The notes below the pieces were generated by a model. It saw nothing but the letters and a program-made list of their open reading frames with translations, searched no databases and had not been told where the DNA came from. A stretch of 64,000 bases of DNA, from contig OY282458.1 in assembly GCA_958296245.1 (NCBI GenBank), forward strand, positions 1,722,197 to 1,786,196, written 5' to 3'. The translations under genes and the position numbers were made by a program. The stretch comes from an uncultured Dehalococcoidia bacterium. Lineage in GTDB: Bacteria > Chloroflexota > Dehalococcoidia > Lucifugimonadales > G958296245. Positions 7,301 through 15,710 of the stretch are shown piece after piece. Within the stretch, counting starts at the first letter, position 1; each line of letters opens with the position of its first letter.

Positions 7301-9082
7301 CTACCCCGGCGTCTCGTAGGACAGGTCCCACTCGCCGAGGCGGCGCAGCGTCATGCGCGGCGCCTCCAGCGGCGGCGCGCCGGCCGCCTCCCACTCCGCT
7401 ATCTCGTCCGCGTGGCCCAACCGCCTCATCGCGTTCCAAGAGTCGGTGTAGTTCGCTCGCTGCTGCGAAGCTGAGTCCCAGAAGAATAGGTTCTTCACGC
7501 CGTAGGCGTACAGCCGAGAGGCCCGTCGCCGGTACTCCTCCGGGCTCATCTGGCGGGGCATGATGTTCGGCGCCAACTTCACCTGAGTGCCCTTCGTGAT
7601 GGATACGAAGAAGTCCAAGGCGCTCGGGTCCGTCCACGATGGGTTCATGCTGTCCAGGTTCGGCCCTGAAGAGTAGGGAATGATGGTGTCGACCAGCCCT
7701 TCAGAGACCCAGGCGCGCAGGTCCATCGCGACCGATAGGTTCTCCTGCTCGGTGCTCATCACGATGGCGGACACCTCTACCGGCCGGCCTCGACGGCGGC
7801 CCGCGTCGTCCATGGCCTCGCGCACCTCGCGCATGAATTGCGTCAGCACACGCGCACGGTAGCTGAGCCATCGAGGGTCTCTTTCGTCCAGCCGACGGGG
7901 GTCTTCGCCGTACTCTGCCTTGAAGCCGTCCACCACGGGCGGCTCGTACTCCACGAGCGGAGGCCGCCGGTTGTACAGCAAGCATATGCCGTCCACGTCG
8001 TAGCCCGCCATCTCGCTGAGCAGAGATACCACGAACCTCCTCACCTCCGGGTAGGCATACGAGACGCGGGGCGTGGGCCTCCCGCCGCGGTCCATCCCGC
8101 GCAACTCCGGGTGGTACAGGTAGAAGTTGCCGCGCTCGCTATCCCGGTCCAGCGGAGGCGGGAAGTGAAACCCCGCCAGTCTGTAGCTTGCGTGTATCTC
8201 GATGCCGATCTCGTGCGCGTGCTCCACCGCCACCTGCAGGGGGTCCAACCCCTGGTCACGGAAGGAGCGCCAGACCTCCGAGAACATGCGGTCGCCCTGC
8301 CGCTCGAAGTCCTCGACGCCGTCATGCGTTGGGAGCCGGCCAATGCGGGTCAGGTACGTCAGCGAGTCCCCGGCCCCCGTCTCCCAGTACAACCGCGAGA
8401 AGTCGGTGCCGCGGTACGGCTCCACCTGCCGCCTGATGCCGTCAGCCGTCGTGATCCGATAGCTGTACAATGGCCCGTGCGCGTCGTTATGAGCGAACAG
8501 CCTCCGGGTCCCGCTCCCCGCCCCATCGGCCTTCAGGAAGGCCGCTTCGTCGTCCGAAAGCGGGGTCAGCTTGACGTACGCGACGCGGGCGCCGTGAGTC
8601 CTCAACGATCCGGGACCGTCTCCCCCCGAGACCCGCCAGTACTGTTGCGCGAAGCTGATCCGCTGCCCCGTGAGGTCGGCAACCTTCCAGAACATCTCGT
8701 GGATGCCGGGGTCGGCAACCTCCTTCATCTTGCCCTCTTCCTCGCCCTGCTCGTAGCCCAAGGACCGCAGAATGAGCGCCGACGAGGTGCTCTCCTCCGA
8801 GAGCCTGACGAGCACCTGGGTATCCTCCACCTGATCCCCGTACACGCCGATGGTTATAGCGTGCCAACCGTCCGCGTTGAGCGGGTAAGTCACCTCGGGA
8901 GCCGCCGTCTCCGGCCCCGCGATCAGCATCACGCCCTCGAAGTTAGGCGTCTCATAGCCGACCTTTCTCCAACGCCTCCACACCGGACGGTCCGACAACG
9001 CCGCGCCGGGCTCGCACCGGTCGAGGTCGGACAAGTACACCGGCTCCCCCGCAAAACCCCTGTCGCCGATCATGTCAACCAC
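7301..9082 (-). CDS. Glycosidase-like TIM-barrel protein, paralog 1
   Basis: This 593-aa cytosolic-looking protein has no signal peptide. The N-terminal ~190 residues look beta-rich (a carbohydrate-binding-like domain ending in AYVKLTPLSDDEAA). The C-terminal ~390 residues resemble family-10-like glycosyl hydrolase barrels (GHL10/DUF187 type): IEIHASYRLAGFHFPPP, YPEVRRFVVSLLSEMAGYDV, then DGICLLYNRRPPLVEYEPP and VDTIIPYSS. Candidate acids lie in VEYEPP and FFWDS, but catalytic residues are unproven. It shares the whole architecture with the genes at 10595-12370 and 12405-14183, separated from them by a lipoprotein insertion. Role is inferred as action on a modified carbohydrate. Confidence 0.75.
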   Translation of the reverse strand: MVDMIGDRGFAGEPVYLSDLDRCEPGAALSDRPVWRRWRKVGYETPNFEGVMLIAGPETAAPEVTYPLNADGWHAITIGVYGDQVEDTQVLVRLSEESTSSALILRSLGYEQGEEEGKMKEVADPGIHEMFWKVADLTGQRISFAQQYWRVSGGDGPGSLRTHGARVAYVKLTPLSDDEAAFLKADGAGSGTRRLFAHNDAHGPLYSYRITTADGIRRQVEPYRGTDFSRLYWETGAGDSLTYLTRIGRLPTHDGVEDFERQGDRMFSEVWRSFRDQGLDPLQVAVEHAHEIGIEIHASYRLAGFHFPPPLDRDSERGNFYLYHPELRGMDRGGRPTPRVSYAYPEVRRFVVSLLSEMAGYDVDGICLLYNRRPPLVEYEPPVVDGFKAEYGEDPRRLDERDPRWLSYRARVLTQFMREVREAMDDAGRRRGRPVEVSAIVMSTEQENLSVAMDLRAWVSEGLVDTIIPYSSGPNLDSMNPSWTDPSALDFFVSITKGTQVKLAPNIMPRQMSPEEYRRRASRLYAYGVKNLFFWDSASQQRANYTDSWNAMRRLGHADEIAEWEAAGAPPLEAPRMTLRRLGEWDLSYETPG

Positions 9083-9554
9083 GGGACACCCCCTAGCACG
9101 TCGTCAATGCCAACCACGCGATGACCACCGCCTACAACACCGAAGCCCGACCTGCCCCCTAGCGAACGATAACATCGCCTCGACGGCATAGCGCGGTTCG
9201 TACTTACGGATACGGTAATCATAATTTTGCTTACCTTAATCCGTTCATGCTGGTTAAGCAATAGCGGCGAAAGTTCCCAAATCTCCCACCCTTAACGATA
9301 ACGATGTAGGTCTTCGTCGGCCCGTAAATAAGGCGCTAGGGCGAGATTGGCAATGAGGAATAGATTTCAGAATATACAACAATGCCCATTTTGTACTTTG
9401 GAGAGATGAATTGCTAAGTCAGCACCTGGAAGGCACTATCGCAAGGAATTGACCTTGGTTGAGCTGGTCAAATGGAAGGCAAGCGACTGAAGTACGTGGA
9501 CTTGATAGTGTAAGGAGCACAAAGGAAATGCCCTATGTCGAACCGTCAACCCGA
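9083..9554. other. Non-coding AT-richer island with an inverted repeat
   Basis: About 470 bp upstream of the first glycosidase-like gene carry no credible gene on either strand. Base composition is visibly more AT-rich than the surroundings from about 9200 to 9550. An inverted repeat at 9206-9244 (arms ACGGATACGGTAA and TTACCTTAATCCGT, 12-nt AT-rich spacer) lies 124-162 bp before the start at 9082 and could be an operator. No clear promoter hexamers were found. Confidence 0.5.
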
Positions 9555-9668
9555 TCAGCAGCCTCTTGAAGACGACGGGCCAATCGTCTTCTGAACGATC
9601 TTCACCTCAGCTAGTTCCAGAGACGGCAGACGAATAAGCCCGTCGGCATCCTTGTCGAAATCGGCCAT
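9555..9668 (-). CDS. Small hypothetical protein (37 aa) downstream of lipoprotein
   Basis: A 37-codon ORF starts at ATG 9668 with AGGAGG 5 nt upstream; that ribosome binding site directly follows the lipoprotein stop codon. The product begins MADFDKDADGLIRLPSLELA. DKDADGLI resembles the start of an EF-hand-like calcium loop, but the acidic residue expected at position 12 is Ser and Glu comes at 14, so calcium binding is doubtful. Strong translation signals and tight spacing argue that it is expressed with the lipoprotein. It may be the remnant of a longer gene. Confidence 0.5.
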   Translation of the reverse strand: MADFDKDADGLIRLPSLELAEVKIVQKTIGPSSSRGC

Positions 9669-9677
9669 GGTTGCCTC

Positions 9678-10265
9678 CTAGCGCATCTTCACCGTGAGGT
9701 ACAGCAGTCCCATTGTGACTTTCAGTGAGACCCTCTTACCGTCGACTGTCGTTGTGACCTCACGGCTGTGCGCGGCCTCTAGGTTCTTGCCCGCCCACTC
9801 GGCGCCGTCTGTCCACTCTGGCGTCAGGACGGAAAAGAGCGCGGCAATCATCGTGCCTACGTGGAGTCGGTTTTCGCTCAGTGGTGCGGACAGAGTGACT
9901 GATTCGAGTGAGTGCGCTGAGCCTATGGCGTCTATCTCTAGACCGTCCTTGTATGCAGTCCACGAGTCCTTGCTGCCCATTGGGAAGTGGACGAACGTCA
10001 TGCCGCCGAACCTGTTCTTGAGGGAGTCCAGGCTGACGCTTCTGACAGTCGGAGCCGGGCGTGGCGTGGCGGTGGGCCGAGGTGTGTATGTTGGTGCTGC
10101 AATAACCCGCGGGGTTGGGGTGGGTTCGGGAGTCGGTGCTTCGCCTTGCACGCAGGCTACGGTGCCAACGGTGATCAGCATGGACAGTACAGCTAAGGCG
10201 ACGCTCGGCAATCTCACGGATGCCCCTGCGGCGAGGTTTACCACTTCGCTACAAGTCGGCATCAC
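9678..10265 (-). CDS. Putative lipoprotein with Pro/Thr-rich stalk
   Basis: The 195-aa frame contains a hydrophobic signal segment ending in TVGTVAC, a lipobox, so the mature protein should be lipid-anchored at the membrane outer face. It is followed by a low-complexity stalk (TPEPTPTPR...PRPTATPRPAPT) and a ~120-aa C-terminal domain with FGGMTFVHFPMGSKDSWTAY that I do not recognise. The real start may be a GTG nearer the hydrophobic segment, since the first codons overlap an inverted repeat. With the 37-aa ORF it splits the family of three glycosidase-like paralogs. Confidence 0.65.
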   Translation of the reverse strand: MMPTCSEVVNLAAGASVRLPSVALAVLSMLITVGTVACVQGEAPTPEPTPTPRVIAAPTYTPRPTATPRPAPTVRSVSLDSLKNRFGGMTFVHFPMGSKDSWTAYKDGLEIDAIGSAHSLESVTLSAPLSENRLHVGTMIAALFSVLTPEWTDGAEWAGKNLEAAHSREVTTTVDGKRVSLKVTMGLLYLTVKMR

Positions 10266-10336
10266 CGGGTACGGGCCGCAGGGAGCACGACGGCATCCCT
10301 CGCGCGGAACCGCACCGCTGTGACTTGTAGCGAAGT
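10243..10336. repeat. 15-bp perfect inverted repeat at the lipoprotein 5' end
   Basis: ACTTCGCTACAAGTC at 10243-10257 recurs inverted as GACTTGTAGCGAAGT at 10322-10336, separated by 64 bp. It spans the beginning of the lipoprotein frame and its upstream region. It could form a long-range hairpin in the transcript, be a pair of protein binding sites, or mark the ends of a small degenerated element. The rest of the gap to 10594 holds nothing I can support. Confidence 0.65.
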
Positions 10337-10594
10337 CAGAGATAAGCTACCCCAGCCGGTGGAGGCTGTCAATGTATTTGACGATTTGGTGTAGGTATAG
10401 AAGAGTAATCAAGCACAGGGGGGTGCAGTGAACAAGGGTAGGAAGGTTACGCCCTCCGGTTGCGGTATTCGTGGGTGGCGGACGTGCACGCGGCTGGAAG
10501 CGATTGGGCTTGAACCGAGGGGTGAATCAGTAGATACAACAGGGTCGGTTGAAGCGCCAGTGACAAGCAGGCGGCGAGGACTCTCGAATGGCAA

Positions 10595-12370
10595 TCAGCC
10601 CGGCGTGACGTACGCCGTGTTCCATTCCCCGTGCTTGGTCAGCTTTACGGAGCGGCTCGCCGTATCCGGTTCGCCCGCGCCGCGCCAGGCCTCCAACTCC
10701 TCCGCGTGCCCCAGGCGGCGCAACGCCGTCCAGTGCTCCGAGTATCTGGAGGGCGTGTTCCAGAAGAACAGACCCTCTGCGCCGGCCCGATACAGCTCCG
10801 AAGCCCTGCGGCGCAGCCGGCCCGGCTCCATCTCTGACGGCTGTATGTTGAAAGACAGTTCGCAGGGGGTGCCCGCCACCAGCGACCGGAAATACCGCGT
10901 CGCCTCCGTGTCCGACCACGCCTCAGCGATCATGTTGTACTCCGGGTGCGAGCTGAACGGTATCAGCACGTCCACCAAGCCCTCAGCCACCCACGTCTTC
11001 AGATCGATGCCGTAGTAGAGGTTCTCCTCCTCGTCCTTCGCAACCACGGCGGAGACCCGCAGCCGCCTGCCCGACGAGACGCCGACCTCGTCCATGGCCT
11101 GCCTGAGCCGCCTCATGAAGTCCGTCAGCGAGCGGGAGCGGTACCGGAGCCAGTCCACGTCGCGCTCGCCCAAGTCCCTGGGGTCGATTCCATACTCGGC
11201 TTTGAAGCCCTCCACCAAGGGGGGCTCGTACTCGACCAGCGGCGGCCGGCGGCAATACAGCGGCGCCACTCCGTCGATCGGGTACTCCGACGCCATCTCG
11301 CGGAAAAGCGAGACGACGTACTCCCGTACCTCCGGATAGCTGAAGGCGATGCGAGGCGTCGGGTCGCCGTTCCGGTCTACGCCCCTGTACTCGGGATGAG
11401 CCGAGTAGTAGGAGTCTCCGTAGTCGAAGTGATCGTGAGCGGGCGGGCTCATGAAGCCGGCCACCCGATAGCCCGCGTGGCACTCCATACCCATGCCGTG
11501 TATGTAGTCCACGGCGAGCCGGTACGGGTCGATCCCGTCCGCCTGCAGCCGCCTCCACTGCTCCGCTTCACCCCGGTAGCCCGGCTGCGCGAAGTCGTTC
11601 AGGCCGTAGTACGTGCCCACCCTTGCGATCTTGGTGGGGTAGTTCATCAGGTCGCCGGCTCCGGCCTCGAGCACGATGCGCGAGAAGTCGGAGTCACGGA
11701 ACGCGGTCAGGCTCTCTCTGATCTGGTCTGGTCCCTTGTGGGTGAAGTCGTTGTGCGCAAACAGGCGTCTGTCGTCCCGTCTCTCCCGATCAGCCTGAAG
11801 GGCCGCCGCCTCGTCCTCGGACAGCGGCGTCAGCTTGACGTAGGCGATGGAAGCCACGTTGCACTTGAACGAACCCGGGAAGTCGCCGGGCGCGTGGCGG
11901 TGCTTCACCTGCCCCACCGTCAGTTGCTTGCCCGTCAGGTCGGCAGCCTTCCAGAAGACCTCGCCCAGCCACTCGCCGCCGGTCCAGTCGTCCCACCCGG
12001 CAACGGGGTCTTCCGGCTCGCTCACCGTGGGCATCCTCAGCACCGAGAACGCGTCGTCCCCGGTAAGCTTCGCCTTGATCTCCACCGGGCCGGCGCCGCC
12101 CTTGTACCATTCCTTGAGCTTCCAGGCGCCTATCGTGACCGCGTGCCACCCGGTGGCCTCCAGCGGGTAGATGACGTCGGGCGCGGCCGTCTCCTGCCAT
12201 GCCACGAGCATGACGCCGGAGACGTCATGTGACTCATACGGCACCGCCCTCCATCGGCCCCTCTTCGGCTCCGGCGATACAGCCCCGGAGGGGAGGCACC
12301 GATCCATGTCGGTCAGGTAGATCGCATCACCTCCGACCCACCTGTCGGCCACGCGGTCTATGGCAGTCAT
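10595..12370 (-). CDS. Glycosidase-like TIM-barrel protein, paralog 2
   Basis: This is the second member of the local family (591 aa from ATG 12370, the start with GGAGGACACAGAGGAC upstream; a frame extension to 12421 overlaps the preceding gene and has no ribosome site). Domain order is the same: beta-rich N-terminus with VIYPLEATGWHAVTIG and AYVKLTPLSEDEAA, then the barrel with YPEVREYVVSLFREMASEYP, PPLVEYEPPLVEGFKAEYG and VDVLIPFSSHPE. It is the most diverged of the three, with a Cys replacing Asn in the LYCRRPP strand. It lies 34 bp after paralog 3 on the same strand, so the two form an operon. Confidence 0.75.
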   Translation of the reverse strand: MTAIDRVADRWVGGDAIYLTDMDRCLPSGAVSPEPKRGRWRAVPYESHDVSGVMLVAWQETAAPDVIYPLEATGWHAVTIGAWKLKEWYKGGAGPVEIKAKLTGDDAFSVLRMPTVSEPEDPVAGWDDWTGGEWLGEVFWKAADLTGKQLTVGQVKHRHAPGDFPGSFKCNVASIAYVKLTPLSEDEAAALQADRERRDDRRLFAHNDFTHKGPDQIRESLTAFRDSDFSRIVLEAGAGDLMNYPTKIARVGTYYGLNDFAQPGYRGEAEQWRRLQADGIDPYRLAVDYIHGMGMECHAGYRVAGFMSPPAHDHFDYGDSYYSAHPEYRGVDRNGDPTPRIAFSYPEVREYVVSLFREMASEYPIDGVAPLYCRRPPLVEYEPPLVEGFKAEYGIDPRDLGERDVDWLRYRSRSLTDFMRRLRQAMDEVGVSSGRRLRVSAVVAKDEEENLYYGIDLKTWVAEGLVDVLIPFSSHPEYNMIAEAWSDTEATRYFRSLVAGTPCELSFNIQPSEMEPGRLRRRASELYRAGAEGLFFWNTPSRYSEHWTALRRLGHAEELEAWRGAGEPDTASRSVKLTKHGEWNTAYVTPG

Positions 12371-12404
12371 GTCCTCTGTGTCCTCCGTGGTCTTCGCCTC
12401 AGCG

Positions 12405-14183
12405 TCAGCCAGGCGTCGCATACGACAGATTCCAGTCTCCCAGCACCCTCAGCCCGACCTGAGGCAGGTCCAGGGCCGGCTCTCCGGCCTCCATCCACGC
12501 CTTCAGCTCCTCGCGGTGGCCGAGACGACGCAGCGCGTCCCAATCCTCGGCGTAGTGCGCCCGGTTGGAGGCGTCCGAGTCCCAGAAGAACAGGTGCTCG
12601 ATGCCTGCGTCATACAGGGCCGACGCTCGCCGCCGGTAGTCCTCCGGGCTGATGTAGCGCGGCATCAGGTTCAGCGCAAGCGTCACCGGCTTGCCCTTAG
12701 TGATGTCCATGAACCACCTCGCGTCGTCCGGGTTGCTCCAACCCGCCGCCATGCCGCTCAGGTTCGGCGCCGACGTATAGGGGATGATCGTGTCCACCAC
12801 GCCCTCGTTGACCCACGCCTCGACGTCCATCCCGTTGGCGAGGTTCTCCTCCTCGTCCTTCATCGTGATTGCCGTGATCTCCAAACGTTCGGCGCGACCC
12901 AGACGCTCCGCCGCGCCGTCCATGGCGCGCCTGACCTCGTGCATGAACTGGGTCAGCGTGCGGGCCCGGTACCTGAGCCAACGCTGGTCGTCGTCGGGAA
13001 GTTCCCGTGGGTCCTCGCCGTACTCCGCCTTGAACCCGTCCACGACGGGCGGCTCGTACTCCAGCAGGGGCGGACGCCGGTTGTAGAGAAGCCCAACGCC
13101 GTCCACTCCGTACCCTGCCATCTCGGTCAGCAGGGAGATGACGAACTGCCGGGTCTTGGGGTATGCGTATGAGAGGCGGGGGGTGACGTTTCCCGCCTTG
13201 TCCATGGACCGCAACTCCGGGTGGTGCATGAAGAACGACGTGCCCATGTTGAAGTGGTCCAGCGGGGGAGGATAGCGGAAACCCGCCAGCCGGAAGCTGG
13301 CGTGGATCTCCAACCCTATCTCGTGCGCCCGCTCCACGGCGACCTCGAGCGGGTCGATGCCCTTGTCCCGCAGGATGCGCCAACTCTCCGCCTGCATCCG
13401 GTCCCCCTGCCTGCCGAAGTCGTCCAGGCCGTCGTAGGACGGGATGGTTGCTATCTTGCTGTGGTAGAAGGCCATGTCGCCGCCGCCCGTCTCCCAGTAG
13501 AGGCGCGAGAAGTCGTTATCCGCGTAGGGGATGACGTGTCTGCGTATCTCCTCCTCGTTCGTCGGGCGGAAGCCGTAGTGGGGCCCGTGGGCGTCGTTGT
13601 GCGCGAACAGCCGCTTATTGGACCCGTCCCGGCGGTCCTGCTGGAGGGCTTCCGCCTCCGAGCGTGAAAGGGGCGTCAGCTTGACGTAGGCTATCCGGGC
13701 CGGCTCACAGTGGGTCGACCCCGGTCCCTCGCCGTTGGAAACCCTGTACTGGAATTGCCCCAACACCAGGTCCTGGCCGGTTATATCCGCCGTCCTCCAG
13801 TACATCTCGTTGATGGCTTCGCCGTGCCCGGTCCGGGCCACCGGCGGCAAAGTGATGATCGAGGAGGTGTCCTCGCCGCTCAGCCGGGCCAACACCCTCG
13901 TGGACTGCCGCCCGTCGCCGAGCACGCCGAGCGAAATTGCGTGCCACCCGCTGCGGTTCAGCGAGCACGTAACCTCAGGGGCGCCCGTCTCCGGGCCCGC
14001 CAGCAGCATGACGCCCGCCCCGTGCTCCGTCTCGTAGGACATCGACCGCCACCGCCCGGGGCGCGGGGCGTCTGAGAGCGCAGCCGCCGGGGTACACCGC
14101 CCCATGTCGGCGATGTAGATCGGCTTACTCCCGTACCCGCGGCCTCCGATGAAGTCCTTCCCTTCGAATACGTCGTTCTCCAT
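12405..14183 (-). CDS. Glycosidase-like TIM-barrel protein, paralog 3
   Basis: This third paralog (592 aa) is closest to paralog 1. Shared blocks include GWHAISLGVLGDGRQSTRVL in the N-terminal domain, AYVKLTPLSRSEAEAL, LEIHASFRLAGFRYPPP, LLYNRRPPLLEYEPPVV and VDTIIPYTSAPN in the barrel, and a common C-terminus ending GDWNLSYATPG. It starts at ATG 14183 with AGAGGACC upstream and is first of the tandem set, so the promoter is expected in 14184-14300. It lacks signal peptide and membrane segments. Substrate is unknown; a GHL10-like hydrolase or lyase of modified sugars is the best inference. Confidence 0.75.
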   Translation of the reverse strand: MENDVFEGKDFIGGRGYGSKPIYIADMGRCTPAAALSDAPRPGRWRSMSYETEHGAGVMLLAGPETGAPEVTCSLNRSGWHAISLGVLGDGRQSTRVLARLSGEDTSSIITLPPVARTGHGEAINEMYWRTADITGQDLVLGQFQYRVSNGEGPGSTHCEPARIAYVKLTPLSRSEAEALQQDRRDGSNKRLFAHNDAHGPHYGFRPTNEEEIRRHVIPYADNDFSRLYWETGGGDMAFYHSKIATIPSYDGLDDFGRQGDRMQAESWRILRDKGIDPLEVAVERAHEIGLEIHASFRLAGFRYPPPLDHFNMGTSFFMHHPELRSMDKAGNVTPRLSYAYPKTRQFVISLLTEMAGYGVDGVGLLYNRRPPLLEYEPPVVDGFKAEYGEDPRELPDDDQRWLRYRARTLTQFMHEVRRAMDGAAERLGRAERLEITAITMKDEEENLANGMDVEAWVNEGVVDTIIPYTSAPNLSGMAAGWSNPDDARWFMDITKGKPVTLALNLMPRYISPEDYRRRASALYDAGIEHLFFWDSDASNRAHYAEDWDALRRLGHREELKAWMEAGEPALDLPQVGLRVLGDWNLSYATPG

Positions 14184-14501
14184 CGTGGGGTCCTCTCTCT
14201 TCGTCCTCTAGCGTCCGAAGATTGGAATCTACCGCCGCGAACCGGGGTCAGTTTCGCATTTAATCACAGCACAAGTGGAAGTCAACCATCCTCGGCTTCC
14301 GGCTTCCTTCTAGGAAGGGAGGGACTGCGCGTGTTGGGATGGAGGAAGCAAAGGGTTCATAGGGTGGGGATTTCCCGTGAACCCGCAGGCTCCCCAATGG
14401 CGCATGGCCGTTCAGCCATAGAGAGAATCCTGTGAATCCTGATTCTGACAGTGCCATGACAGAAGACGATTTGAGGGATCAGGAGTTGGTGCTCCATCCC
14501 G
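14184..14501. other. Intergenic region with decayed repeats
   Basis: No gene is supported here. The stretch holds short hairpin-forming pieces (GGCTTCCGGCTTCCTTC with TAGGAAGG) and AATCCTGTGAATCCTGATTC, an internally repetitive phrase of the sort often dispersed in genomes. It probably includes the promoter for the glycosidase-like operon near 14200-14280, but no hexamers were convincing. Confidence 0.4.
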
Positions 14502-15710
14502 CTACTGGGCATATTCTGTGGAGAAGAGAGGCGCCTGGCTGCCATCAGTGACAACACGACGGCCGGATCCCTGGCCTGAGTTGGGATCTGATTCCCAGAT
14601 TTCGCGAAGCTTAACGATTTTCTGATTACCCTTGAGCGAGCCTCTAATGGTTACGAACGAATTCCACATCGGACGCACAATGTCATCCATCAGTCCAACG
14701 GGCACAATAACATCGTGAGGCGATTTATCCTGATCGACAATCTTGATTCTGTTGCGGTCCGTGGTTGCGGTTGCATAGAGTAGAGTACCGCTTATTTCGA
14801 CGATACTCAACTGCGAGCTAGTTGATTCTATAACATCGGATGGAGGAAAACGCGAAGCCGGGGTGGTGACCGATAGATAACGAGGAATGCCGCCGCGGAC
14901 CACAGTGAACCCCACTTGACGGATCCTATCGCCGTCTGGAGCCAATTTCTTCGCTAGCCCGAGGAAATTTCGCTGAAACTCCGGGGCAGTGATTCGTTGT
15001 CGTATCTTGGTGACGCTTGCCTCATTGGATTCGTTTGCAAGCTCCATCAAATCCATGAATTCATCTAGGATTTCACCCGTGTCCAACACACCGGGGAAAG
15101 ATGCCTGTGGAAGAGGGCGACCCAGCTTCAGTGACATTGCGAAGCTGCCTGCCCTTGGCGCAGAAGCAAACGCTCGGAACCCTTTGCGTATGCCCACTGG
15201 TATCCGTCCATCATATTGTGGCTCAGCCTTCCTCTGCGCGATACGGTAAATCAAGGTTTGGAAATTATCCACACGGGTTACAAGATCAGACAGTAGCGCG
15301 GTGCCATTCGATACTGAATGGCCGGCCAGACTCAACTGCACTTCCTCCTCGCCCAGCTCAATGCCCCTCGGTTCCAAATGCCTTCGGAAGTTGATTTGCT
15401 CCAAGAGGTCCCGCAACTCTTCCGCAATCTCAGAGTGCGGGGTATGGGCGAGGCCTTTGGCTGCCAACTGTTCGGCCAGCCGAAGTTGGTTGCAGTCCAA
15501 CGCCAAGGTTCCAGCGCTGCGATGAAGAACTGAGTACGTTGGCTCGGCCCTACTCCCCGTCTTTTCCAATTCCTGGATCGCAGCGAGTTCGTCCTGCAAC
15601 GCCCGCTCAAAGAGAACAGACGCTTCCTCTGTGTTGCCTCGCGACCGTTCCACAAGGGCAAGGGCCGCAATATCCATAGCCTTGCGGTGGAAGTCGTTGA
15701 TCGCGCTCAT
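14502..15710 (-). CDS. Hypothetical protein with N-terminal TPR-like helices
   Basis: This 402-aa protein is of unrecognised family. Residues 1-110 are helical and TPR-like (DIAALALVERSRGNTEEASV, FERALQDELAAIQEL, then LRLAEQLAAKGLAH). The C-terminal half appears beta-rich (GTLLYATATTDRNRIKIVDQ, VIVPVGLMDDIVRPMWNSFV). No catalytic motif is obvious. Its ATG overlaps the stop of the upstream 173-aa gene as ATGA, so the pair is translationally coupled. The pair sits between unrelated genes in an accessory region. A regulatory or defence module is possible but unproven. Confidence 0.7.
   Translation of the reverse strand: MSAINDFHRKAMDIAALALVERSRGNTEEASVLFERALQDELAAIQELEKTGSRAEPTYSVLHRSAGTLALDCNQLRLAEQLAAKGLAHTPHSEIAEELRDLLEQINFRRHLEPRGIELGEEEVQLSLAGHSVSNGTALLSDLVTRVDNFQTLIYRIAQRKAEPQYDGRIPVGIRKGFRAFASAPRAGSFAMSLKLGRPLPQASFPGVLDTGEILDEFMDLMELANESNEASVTKIRQRITAPEFQRNFLGLAKKLAPDGDRIRQVGFTVVRGGIPRYLSVTTPASRFPPSDVIESTSSQLSIVEISGTLLYATATTDRNRIKIVDQDKSPHDVIVPVGLMDDIVRPMWNSFVTIRGSLKGNQKIVKLREIWESDPNSGQGSGRRVVTDGSQAPLFSTEYAQ

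Noticed and set aside
7838..9124. 428-aa plus-strand frame opposite the first glycosidase-like gene
   Set aside because: It shadows a conserved gene and has an Arg/His-rich composition typical of antisense GC-rich frames.
10428..11015. 195-aa plus-strand frame beginning in the gap at 10.4 kb
   Set aside because: It has an upstream G-rich stretch but runs mostly antisense to the conserved paralog 2 and shows no motif.
10946..12232. 428-aa plus-strand frame opposite the second glycosidase-like gene
   Set aside because: The minus strand encodes a paralog conserved in three copies; the plus frame has no recognisable domain.
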